DNA from: Streptomyces subrutilus
GTDB taxonomy: Bacteria > Actinomycetota > Actinomycetes > Streptomycetales > Streptomycetaceae
Reading direction: 5' to 3'
Assembly (NCBI RefSeq): GCF_008704535.1
Contig: NZ_CP023701.1
Coordinates: 4,466,501 to 4,530,500 of the forward strand
Length of the DNA stretch: 64,000 nucleotides
Shown here: in pieces, positions 24,604-33,665 of the stretch
Layout: every line of letters begins with the position of its first letter
How positions within the stretch are numbered: the stretch's first letter is position 1
Position numbers and translations under genes: made by a program
Notes under the pieces: generated by a model
Told to the model about the DNA's origin: nothing
What the model saw: the letters and a program-made list of their open reading frames with translations, nothing else
Database searches by the model: none

Positions 24604-25131
24604 ATGAGTGAGATCGCAGACACCCCCGTACCCGTCCCCGCCGCCGCACCCGGAGCCTTTTCCATACCCGCGGCGGCGGCGGCCACGGCGCCGGCCGTGC
24701 CGACCGTGCACGAGGCGTACTCCTTCGCCTGCATGAAGTGCGGGTACGGCTGGGAGCAGGCCTACGCGATAGAGCACCACGTCGACGGCAACGGCCAGCC
24801 GTTCATCCGGTACACGGCCGACGGCGAGCGCGTCCCCTCCCCGCTGTCGAACCCGACCTGCCTGAACTGCGGCGGGCACATCGTGCGGATCATGCGCGCG
24901 GGGCAGGTCTCCTCGGTGCTCGGCATGCTCGACCAGCTCTACCACCACCCCGTCGCGCCCGGCATCGCCGGCCCGGTCCCCGCGGGCGAGAACCTCCCGC
25001 GCCCGCCGAAGCAGCGCCGCGCCCGCCGCGGCCACGAGGGCCCGGGGCCCGTCGCGCCCGGGGCCGACGGCGAGGACCGCCGCGGCAAGGGGCTCGGTGC
25101 CCGGCTGCGGGGACTGTTCCGCCGCTCGTAG
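24604..25131 (+). CDS. Zinc-ribbon protein of unknown function
   Basis: 175 residues. After an Ala/Pro-rich N-terminus of about 38 residues comes HEAYSFACMKCGYGWEQAYA and, about 45 residues on, NPTCLNCGGHIVRIM. The two Cys-x2-Cys knuckles probably bind one zinc ion. The C-terminus is basic (KQRRARRGHEG and a final LRGLFRRS), suggesting nucleic-acid or membrane-surface contact. A GAGGAGC ribosome-binding site supports this ATG. An in-frame ATG at 24502 would extend it through the hairpins and is less likely. I do not recognise a characterised homologue. Confidence 0.75.
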   Translation: MSEIADTPVPVPAAAPGAFSIPAAAAATAPAVPTVHEAYSFACMKCGYGWEQAYAIEHHVDGNGQPFIRYTADGERVPSPLSNPTCLNCGGHIVRIMRAGQVSSVLGMLDQLYHHPVAPGIAGPVPAGENLPRPPKQRRARRGHEGPGPVAPGADGEDRRGKGLGARLRGLFRRS

Positions 25132-25182
25132 ACCGCCGTGGGCGGTCCCGCTCCCGGAGACCGACGGGCAGGGCGCCGGTCA

Positions 25183-25188
25183 TAGGAT
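25183..25188 (+). promoter_or_regulatory. -10-like element for leaderless tatD
   Basis: TAGGAT lies 7 nt before the tatD ATG, favouring that start over earlier in-frame codons. Confidence 0.5.
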
Positions 25189-25195
25189 CGGCCGT

Positions 25196-26071
25196 ATGAG
25201 CACCGCTTCGAAGGACGTCCCGCCCCCGCTCCCCGAACCCCTGCGGGTGGCCGTGGCGGACTCGCACACCCACCTCGACATGCAGTCCGGCACCGTCGAG
25301 GAGGCCCTCGCCAAGGCCGCCTCGGTGGGCGTGACCACCGTCGTCCAGGTCGGCTGCGACGTGAAGGGGTCCCGCTGGGCGGCCGAGACCGCGGCCGCCC
25401 ACGACAACGTCCACGCCGCCGTGGCCCTTCACCCGAACGAAGCCCCCCGGATCGTCCACGGCGACCCCGACGGCTGGTCGCGGCAGGGCGCGCGCGCCGG
25501 CGGCGGAGAGGCCGCGCTCGACGGGGCGCTGGCCGAGATCGAGGCGCTCGCCGCGCTGGCGCACGTCAAGGCGGTCGGCGAGACCGGACTCGACCACTTC
25601 CGCACCGGACCGGAGGGCAGGGCGGCGCAGGAGCGCTCCTTCCGTGCCCACATCGAGATCGCCAAGCGGCAGGGCAAGGCGCTCGTCATCCACGACCGCG
25701 AGGCCCACGCCGACGTGCTGCGGGTCCTGCGCGAGGAGGGCGCCCCGGAACGGACGGTCTTCCACTGCTACTCGGGAGACGCCGAGATGGCCCGCGAGTG
25801 CGCCGCCGCCGGCTACTACCTGTCCTTCGCCGGGACCGTCACCTTCAAGAACGCGGCGCCCCTGCGGGAGGCCCTGGCCGTCGTTCCGCTGGAGCTGGTG
25901 CTCGTCGAGACCGACGCCCCGTACCTCACCCCGGCGCCGTACCGCGGACGGCCCAACGCGCCCTACCTCATCCCGCTGACCGTCCGGGCGATGGCGGCCG
26001 TGCGCGGCCTCGACGAGGACGCCATGGCCACCGCGCTCGCGGCCAACACGGCGCGCGCCTTCGCCTACTGA
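25196..26071 (+). CDS. tatD: TatD family metal-dependent hydrolase
   Basis: 291 residues, normal for the family. Metal-binding motifs of the TIM-barrel fold are in order: DSHTHLD (Asp22, His24, His26), KAVGETGLDHF with the bridging Glu, KALVIHDREAH, TVFHCYSGD and LVETDAPYLTP. TatD proteins are 3'-5' exonucleases acting on DNA or RNA ends and in D-aminoacyl-tRNA editing, depending on the member. An insertion of about 20 residues (WSRQGARAGGGEAALDGALA) follows the third strand, as in other actinomycete copies I recall. It lies just upstream of rpfB on the same strand. Confidence 0.92.
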   Translation: MSTASKDVPPPLPEPLRVAVADSHTHLDMQSGTVEEALAKAASVGVTTVVQVGCDVKGSRWAAETAAAHDNVHAAVALHPNEAPRIVHGDPDGWSRQGARAGGGEAALDGALAEIEALAALAHVKAVGETGLDHFRTGPEGRAAQERSFRAHIEIAKRQGKALVIHDREAHADVLRVLREEGAPERTVFHCYSGDAEMARECAAAGYYLSFAGTVTFKNAAPLREALAVVPLELVLVETDAPYLTPAPYRGRPNAPYLIPLTVRAMAAVRGLDEDAMATALAANTARAFAY

Positions 26072-26172
26072 GCCGACACGCCGGGTAGCCGTCCGACTTT
26101 GGAGCGTGACGGCTCCTGCCGCTAAGGTGCCGTGCCCGAACCAGCAGGGGCCGGACCAGTGGAGCGAACGTC

Positions 26173-27930
26173 GTGAGCGATACGCAGGGCAGTCACCGCC
26201 GCGGCGGTCCCGTCCCGGGGGCGTACGAGGACACCTCCGCGGCCACCGCGCCCCCCGCTCCGGCCCACCTCCACCCGCACCCGGACGCCGGCCCGGGCCT
26301 CCCCTCCGGCCCCGGCCCCGAGCCCGCGGTGCCCGGCCCGCGCACCGGACGCCGGGCCCGGGGCCGCGCCGCCGCCGACGGGCCGGCCGAGGCCCCGTAC
26401 GCCCCCGAAGCCCCGCCGGCCCCCTGCGCCCCGGCCATCGCGACCGGGCCCGGTCGCCGCAGGGGCGCCCCCGCCGAGGGGCCCGGCCCGGACGCACCCG
26501 CCGGGACCGGCTCGCGCCGGCGGCCCGGGGCGGCGGACCCGGACCCCGCACCCGCCGCCGGGCCCGGAACCGGCCGCCGCCGGGGAGCCGGGGAGCCCGC
26601 CCCGGCGGGCCCGCACGCCGCGGCGACCACCGCGCCCGCGCCCGTCGCCCCGCCCGCGCCCGCCGGACCGGGCCGCCGCCGCCGGGGCGCGGCCGAACCC
26701 GAACCCGAGGCCGAAACGGCGGCCGGTCCGGCGCACCGGCCCCCGGCCGCGCCCCCGGCCCCGGCCGCGCCCGGGACCGGCCGGCGGCGCGGCGGGCCGG
26801 GTGAGGCCGGGGGCGGCGCCGGCCGGGCCCCGGGCTCCGGCGGCACCTGGCGGCGCATCGTCCCGCAGGCCCTGGTCGTCGCCTTCCTGGCCGGGGGCAC
26901 CACCGCCTTCGTCGCCGCCGACAAGGCCGTGCGCCTCACCGTCGACGGCGTCCCGCGCACGCTGCACACCTTCGCCGACGACATCGGCGAACTCCTCGCC
27001 TCCGAAGGCGTCGACGTCGGCCCCCACGACCTCGTCGCCCCCGCCCGAGGCCGCCACCTCGGCGACGGCGAGGAGGTCGTCGTCCGCTACGGGCGCCCCC
27101 TGCGCCTGACCCTCGACGGGCAGCGCCGCGAGGTGTGGACCACCGCCCGCACCGTCGAGGGCGCCCTCCACCAGCTCGGCATCCGCGCCGAGGGCGCCCA
27201 CCTCTCCGCCCCGCGCACCGCGCCCGTGCCGCGCTCCGGCCTCGACCTCGGCGTCCGCACGGAGCGCAGCGTCACGTTCATGGCGGACGGCCGCGAACGC
27301 ACCATCCGCACCAACGCGGCCACCGTCCGGGAGGCCCTGGACCAGGCCGGGATCACCCTGCGGGACCAGGACGCCACCTCGGTGCCCGCCACCGCCTTCC
27401 CGCGCGACGGGCAGACCGTCACCGTGCTGCGGATCACCGGCACCCGCGAGGTCCGCGAGGAGCGCCTCCCGTACGGGACCGAGCGGGTCAAGGACCCGAC
27501 CCTGTTCGCCGGCACCGAGGTCGTCGAACGGGCCGGACAGCCGGGCGCGCGCCGGGTCACCTACAGCCTGCGCACCGTCAACGGGGTCCGGCAGCGGCCG
27601 CGCCGGATCGCCGAGGAGACCGTCCGCGAGCCCGTCACCCAGCTCGTCAAGGTCGGCACCAGGCCGCTGCCGAACTCCGTCGCGGGCGCCGACGGCCTCG
27701 ACTGGGCCGCCCTCGCCCAGTGCGAGTCCGGCGGCCGGGCCGGCGCCACCGACCCCTCGGGGACGTACGGCGGGCTCTACCAGTTCGACGTCCGCACCTG
27801 GCAGGCCCTCGGCGGCAGCGGCCGCCCGCAGGACGCCTCCGGCTCCGAGCAGACGTTCCGGGCGAAGAAGCTCTACGTGCAGCGGGGGGCGAGTCCCTGG
27901 CCCCACTGCGGCCGTAGGCTTACCCGGTGA
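26173..27930 (+). CDS. rpfB: Resuscitation-promoting factor RpfB-type muralytic enzyme
   Basis: 585 residues. The first 225 are Pro/Ala/Arg/Gly-rich with repeated GRRRG-like clusters and are probably a disordered cytosolic tail. One TM helix (IVPQALVVAFLAGGTTAFVA) follows, then three DUF348-type repeats (for instance VDGVPRTLHTFADDIGELLA), a G5 domain (EERLPYGTERVKDPTLFAGT) and a C-terminal lysozyme-like Rpf domain. In that domain the catalytic Glu is in WAALAQCESGGRAG (about residue 518), with YGGLYQFDVRTWQALGG after it. It cleaves peptidoglycan outside the cell and supports spore germination. The long basic N-terminal tail is unusual. The stop overlaps the ksgA GTG. Confidence 0.92.
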   Translation: MSDTQGSHRRGGPVPGAYEDTSAATAPPAPAHLHPHPDAGPGLPSGPGPEPAVPGPRTGRRARGRAAADGPAEAPYAPEAPPAPCAPAIATGPGRRRGAPAEGPGPDAPAGTGSRRRPGAADPDPAPAAGPGTGRRRGAGEPAPAGPHAAATTAPAPVAPPAPAGPGRRRRGAAEPEPEAETAAGPAHRPPAAPPAPAAPGTGRRRGGPGEAGGGAGRAPGSGGTWRRIVPQALVVAFLAGGTTAFVAADKAVRLTVDGVPRTLHTFADDIGELLASEGVDVGPHDLVAPARGRHLGDGEEVVVRYGRPLRLTLDGQRREVWTTARTVEGALHQLGIRAEGAHLSAPRTAPVPRSGLDLGVRTERSVTFMADGRERTIRTNAATVREALDQAGITLRDQDATSVPATAFPRDGQTVTVLRITGTREVREERLPYGTERVKDPTLFAGTEVVERAGQPGARRVTYSLRTVNGVRQRPRRIAEETVREPVTQLVKVGTRPLPNSVAGADGLDWAALAQCESGGRAGATDPSGTYGGLYQFDVRTWQALGGSGRPQDASGSEQTFRAKKLYVQRGASPWPHCGRRLTR

Positions 27931-28838
27931 GCACCGCAGAGCAGCAGCCAGAAACCCCCGAAAACCCCGCGTCCGACTCCCTTCTCGGCCCCGCCGACAT
28001 CAGGGAGCTGGCGGCGGTGCTCGGCGTCCGTCCGACGAAGCAGAAGGGCCAGAACTTCGTCATCGACGCCAACACGGTCCGCCGGATCGTGCGCACCGCC
28101 GGGGTGCGCCCCGACGACGTGGTCGTCGAGGTCGGGCCGGGCCTGGGCTCGCTGACGCTCGCCCTGCTGGAGGCCGCGGACCGGGTGGTGGCCGTCGAGA
28201 TCGACGACGTGCTCGCCGCGGCGCTGCCCGCCACCATCGAAGCCCGCATGCCCGCGCGCACGGACCGTTTCGCACTGGTGCACTCCGACGCGATGCTCGT
28301 GACGGAGCTGCCCGGGCCCGCGCCGACCGCGCTCGTCGCGAACCTGCCGTACAACGTGGCCGTGCCCGTGCTGCTCACCATGCTCGACCGCTTCCCGAGC
28401 ATCGAGCGGACCCTGGTCATGGTGCAGGCCGAGGTGGCCGACCGGCTGGCCGCCGAACCGGGCAACAAGGTGTACGGCGTGCCCTCGGTGAAGGCCAACT
28501 GGTACGCGCACGTCAAGCGGGCCGGCTCCATCGGCCGCAAGGTCTTCTGGCCCGCCCCGAACGTGGACTCCGGCCTCGTCTCGCTGGTCCGCCGGACCGA
28601 GCCGGTCAAGACCACCGCCTCCAAGGCCGAGGTCTTCGCCGTCGTCGACGCCGCCTTCGCGCAGCGCCGCAAGACGCTGCGGGCGGCGCTGGCCGGCTGG
28701 GCCGGTTCGGCCGCGGGCGCCGAGGCGGCGCTGGTCGCCGCCGGGATCTCGCCGCAGGCGCGCGGGGAGTCGCTGACGGTCGAGGAGTTCGCGGCCATCG
28801 CCGAGCACAAGCCCGCCGCCGAGCGGGCCGCGCTGTGA
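27927..28838 (+). CDS. ksgA: 16S rRNA adenine(1518/1519)-N6-dimethyltransferase KsgA/RsmA
   Basis: 303 residues. Landmarks: KQKGQNFVIDANTVRRIV at the N-terminus, the SAM motif VVEVGPGLGSLTLALLE, and the catalytic NLPYNVAVPVL (NLPY). C-terminal FAQRRKTLRAALAGW is typical of RsmA. It dimethylates two adjacent adenines at the 3' end of 16S rRNA late in 30S assembly. It overlaps rpfB and ispE by 4 bp on either side, so the three are translationally coupled, an order conserved in actinobacteria. Confidence 0.95.
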   Translation: MSTAEQQPETPENPASDSLLGPADIRELAAVLGVRPTKQKGQNFVIDANTVRRIVRTAGVRPDDVVVEVGPGLGSLTLALLEAADRVVAVEIDDVLAAALPATIEARMPARTDRFALVHSDAMLVTELPGPAPTALVANLPYNVAVPVLLTMLDRFPSIERTLVMVQAEVADRLAAEPGNKVYGVPSVKANWYAHVKRAGSIGRKVFWPAPNVDSGLVSLVRRTEPVKTTASKAEVFAVVDAAFAQRRKTLRAALAGWAGSAAGAEAALVAAGISPQARGESLTVEEFAAIAEHKPAAERAAL

Positions 28839-29782
28839 CCGGGGTGGCGGGCGGCACCGACCGCCGCACCCGCGGCCCCGCCGCGCGCGCCGCCGTCACC
28901 GTGCGCGTCCCCGCGAAGGTCAACGTCCGGCTCGCGGTGGGCGCGGCCCGTCCCGACGGCTTCCACGACCTGGCCAACGTCTTCCTGGCGGTCTCCCTCT
29001 TCGACGAGGTCACCGCCACCCCCGCCGACGCGCTCACGGTCACCTGCGAGGGCCCGGACGCCGCCGAGGTGCCGCTGGACCGCACCAACCTCGCCGCCCG
29101 CGCCGCCGAGGTGCTCGCCGCGCGGGCCGGCCGGGAGCCGGCCGTCCACCTCCACATCGCCAAGCGCATCCCGGTGGCCGGCGGGATGGCGGGCGGCAGC
29201 GCGGACGGGGCCGCCGCCCTGCTCGCCTGCGACGCCCTGTGGGGCCTGGACACCCCGCGGGCCGAGCTCCTCGACCTCTGCGCCGGGCTCGGCAGCGACG
29301 TCCCCTTCAGCCTGGTGGGCGCAGCCGCCCTCGGCACCGGCCGCGGCGAGCTGCTGACCCCGGTCGACGCGGGCACCTTCCACTGGGTGTTCGCCGTCGC
29401 CGACGGAGGGCTGTCCACCCCGGCCGTCTTCCGCGAGTTCGACCGCCTCACCGCCGGTACGGACGTCCCCGAGCCGGCCTGCGGCCCCGCGCTGCTGGCC
29501 GCCCTCGCCGCGGGCGACCCGGACGCGCTGGCCGCCACCCTCGCCAACGACCTCCAGCCGGCCGCCCTGGCCCTGCGGCCCCGGCTCGCCGACACCCTCG
29601 CCGCGGGCACGGCCGCCGGCGCCCTGGCCGGGATCGTCTCCGGCTCCGGCCCCACCACGGCCTTCCTGGTGCGGGACGCGGCCGCCGCCGCCGAGGTTGC
29701 CGCCGCCCTGGCCGCGTCCGGCACCTGCCGCGCCACGCACGTGGCGTCCGGGCCGGTGCCGGGGGCCACCGTCCTGCCGTAG
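28835..29782 (+). CDS. ispE: 4-diphosphocytidyl-2-C-methyl-D-erythritol kinase IspE
   Basis: 315 residues. GHMP-kinase motifs: VPAKVNVRLAVGAARPDGFH at the N-terminus, the ATP loop IPVAGGMAGGSADGAAALLA, and late GIVSGSGPTTAFLV. It phosphorylates CDP-methylerythritol in the MEP isoprenoid pathway. An N-terminal extension of about 20 residues precedes the usual start. The final codons and TAG stop form the first unit of a nine-copy CCGTAG array, so readthrough would meet another in-frame TAG every 6 bp. Confidence 0.95.
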   Translation: MTGVAGGTDRRTRGPAARAAVTVRVPAKVNVRLAVGAARPDGFHDLANVFLAVSLFDEVTATPADALTVTCEGPDAAEVPLDRTNLAARAAEVLAARAGREPAVHLHIAKRIPVAGGMAGGSADGAAALLACDALWGLDTPRAELLDLCAGLGSDVPFSLVGAAALGTGRGELLTPVDAGTFHWVFAVADGGLSTPAVFREFDRLTAGTDVPEPACGPALLAALAAGDPDALAATLANDLQPAALALRPRLADTLAAGTAAGALAGIVSGSGPTTAFLVRDAAAAAEVAAALAASGTCRATHVASGPVPGATVLP

Positions 29783-29830
29783 CCGTAGCCGTAGCCGTAG
29801 CCGTAGCCGTAGCCGTAGCCGTAGCCGTAG
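29777..29830. repeat. Hexanucleotide microsatellite (CCGTAG)9
   Basis: Nine perfect head-to-tail copies of CCGTAG. The first supplies the last Pro codon and TAG stop of ispE; the rest run into the intergenic region ahead of the ABC-F gene. No other uninterrupted microsatellite of this length is apparent in the window. Confidence 0.97.
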
Positions 29831-29941
29831 CCGCGGCCCGGCTGCCCGGTCCCGGCGGGGGCGGTTTCGGCGCAGCGGGCGGCCCGGCCCGGAGGGTTAG
29901 GCTGGGGGGCTGATCCACACCCCTTCCCTGGAGCGCGTCTG

Positions 29942-31738
<1,797 letters not shown>

Positions 31739-31784
31739 CCTCCGCCGCCCGCGCGGCACAACGGCCGGATAACGGTGGCGTCAC

Positions 31785-31834
31785 GGGCCGGTCCTCCCTT
31801 GGGAACAGGGGGTGGACCGGCCCGCCGTAAAGAT
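31785..31834 (+). promoter_or_regulatory. Hairpin and -10-like element before the first beta-propeller gene
   Basis: GGGCCGGTCC (31785-31794) pairs perfectly with GGACCGGCCC (31814-31823) around a 19-nt loop, probably the ABC-F terminator. TAAAGAT (31828-31834) begins only 4 bp further on and lies 3 nt before the GTG at 31838, so terminator and promoter are nearly fused. Confidence 0.5.
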
Positions 31835-31837
31835 GGC

Positions 31838-33589
31838 GTGAGTGATACAAAGGTCATCCCCCCACGCCCTCCGAAGCCGAAAGCCGCGCTGATGACCGAG
31901 CCGCCCCAGCCGCCGAACCAGCCGCCGACACCTTCCGGTTACGGGCACCTCCCGGGTCCGCCGCAGTCCGGCTACGGCCAACCGCCGCAGGGCGCCAACC
32001 CGTACGCACAGCAGCCGCCGACCGTTTCCGGCCACGGCGGCGCCCACGGCCCGGACGGGCAACCGGGCCGACAGCAGCACCCGCAGCCCGTCCCGCAGCC
32101 CGGGTACGGCTACCCGCCGCAGCCGTCGACCGTGCCGTTCGGCGCCCCCGGCACACCCGGCGCCCCCGGCACCCCGCCCCGGCGCAGGCCGGCCGCCCTG
32201 ATCGTCGCCGCGGCCGTCGTCGGCGCCCTCGTCCTCGGGGCCGTCGGATACGCGGCGTTCTCCAACGACGGGGGCAAGAAGCCGGTCCCGCCCGTCGCAC
32301 AGGGCTCCACGCCCGCCGACGCCAAGCCCTCCGCCTCCGTGGACAAGGGCGACGGCAGCGGCAACGGAGCCGCCGACACCGACCTCAACTCCGGCCGCAA
32401 GCCGGGCGAGGACAAGGTCCTCTGGCTGAAGACCGCCGCGATCGACGGCCCGGGCGCGGGCGTGGAGGCCGACGGCCAGTGGATCGTCGGCGACACCGTC
32501 GTCAAGAGCGTCTGGAAGTCCCTGACCGGCTACGCCGCCGCCGACGGCAAAGAGAAGTGGACCCTCCCCTTCCCCGCACCGATCTGCTCGACCACCCCGC
32601 AGACCACCGCCGACGGCAAGACCGTCGTCCTGTACCGCGACGGCGAGTCCGACAGCGCCTCCTGCACCCGGATGCGCGCGGTGGACCTCGCCACGGGCAG
32701 GGAGGCCTGGTCGAAGGAGGTGCCCAAGGAACAGCTCTTCGACATCTTCACCAGCCCCACCGTCGGCATCACGGGCGACACCGTCGCCATCAGCCGCGCC
32801 GGCACCGCCAGCGCCTTCAGGGTCTCCACCGGAGACAGGCTCTTCGCCAGCCCCCAGGCCGAGGGCTGCAAGCCCTCCGCCTACGCGGCCGGCAACGGCA
32901 GGCTGGTCGCCCTCGCCACCTGCCTGGACGACGACAAGACCGCCGAGATCCAGGGCACCGACCCCGTCACCGGCAAGAAGGGCTGGACCTACCGGGTCCC
33001 CAAGGGCTTCAAGGTCACCAGCGTCTACTCCGTGGACCCCCTCGTCGTCGACCTCGGCAACGAGACCACGAAGGAACGGGTGATCACGGTCATCGGACCC
33101 GACGGCAGGCAGGGCGCCAACCTCGTCGCCGAGGGCAAGTTCCCCCTCGGCTGCGGCGACACCGACGTCTTCCGCTCCCTGCTGGTCTGCTCCTCCGCCG
33201 CCGTCGACGCCGGCACCCTCTACCTCGCCACGGCCCCGGACCGCACCGCGGGCAACGAGCTCGTCGCCTTCGACCTGGCCGGCGGCAAGCAGAAGTGGCG
33301 CACCCCGGCCGGACCCGGACGCACCCTGACCCCGCTCAAGGCCGCGAACGGGCAGCTCGTCGCCTATCGCGAGGCCGAGGACGAGCAGGGCGGCGAGATC
33401 CTCTCCGTCCCGGCCGCCGGCGGCGCCCCCACCACGCTCCTGCGCAACCCGTCGGGCCCGGCCGCGGCCGTGGAGAGCTCCTTCTCCTCCCCGAAGGCCG
33501 ACTACGTCGACGGACGCTTCTTCCTCTCCGTAACGAACCTGCGGGCCAAGGGCACGGACGAGAAGCTCCTGATGGTCTTCGGCAAGTGA
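31838..33589 (+). CDS. Membrane-anchored PQQ-like beta-propeller protein
   Basis: 583 residues. A cytosolic N-terminus of about 110 residues is rich in Pro, Gly, Gln and Tyr. One TM helix (AALIVAAAVVGALVLGAVGY) follows, then a charged linker and an extracytoplasmic PQQ-like propeller of about 400 residues with repeats such as LTGYAAADGKEKWTLPFPAP, VDLATGREAWSKEVP and VTGKKGWTYRVPKGF. No enzymatic motif is visible and paired Cys suggest disulfides. The layout resembles the sensor half of Streptomyces Ser/Thr kinases without the kinase. A tandem paralogue follows. Alternative start: ATG at 31892. Function unknown. Confidence 0.8.
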   Translation: MSDTKVIPPRPPKPKAALMTEPPQPPNQPPTPSGYGHLPGPPQSGYGQPPQGANPYAQQPPTVSGHGGAHGPDGQPGRQQHPQPVPQPGYGYPPQPSTVPFGAPGTPGAPGTPPRRRPAALIVAAAVVGALVLGAVGYAAFSNDGGKKPVPPVAQGSTPADAKPSASVDKGDGSGNGAADTDLNSGRKPGEDKVLWLKTAAIDGPGAGVEADGQWIVGDTVVKSVWKSLTGYAAADGKEKWTLPFPAPICSTTPQTTADGKTVVLYRDGESDSASCTRMRAVDLATGREAWSKEVPKEQLFDIFTSPTVGITGDTVAISRAGTASAFRVSTGDRLFASPQAEGCKPSAYAAGNGRLVALATCLDDDKTAEIQGTDPVTGKKGWTYRVPKGFKVTSVYSVDPLVVDLGNETTKERVITVIGPDGRQGANLVAEGKFPLGCGDTDVFRSLLVCSSAAVDAGTLYLATAPDRTAGNELVAFDLAGGKQKWRTPAGPGRTLTPLKAANGQLVAYREAEDEQGGEILSVPAAGGAPTTLLRNPSGPAAAVESSFSSPKADYVDGRFFLSVTNLRAKGTDEKLLMVFGK

Positions 33590-33600
33590 ACGCGTCCACC

Positions 33601-33648
33601 GAGCCGCCCACCGAGCCGCCCACCGAGCCGCCCACCGGGCCGCCCTCC
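33601..33648. repeat. 12-bp tandem repeat between the two propeller genes
   Basis: GAGCCGCCCACC occurs three times perfectly (33601-33636), followed by a degenerate fourth copy (GGGCCGCCCTCC). Confidence 0.9.
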
Positions 33649-33665
33649 GAGAGGCACAGCACCCC

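Noticed and set aside
29777..29830. CRISPR-like or mobile-element origin for the hexamer array
   Set aside because: Units are 6 bp, contiguous and without spacers; no cas genes or transposase are nearby. It is a simple microsatellite.
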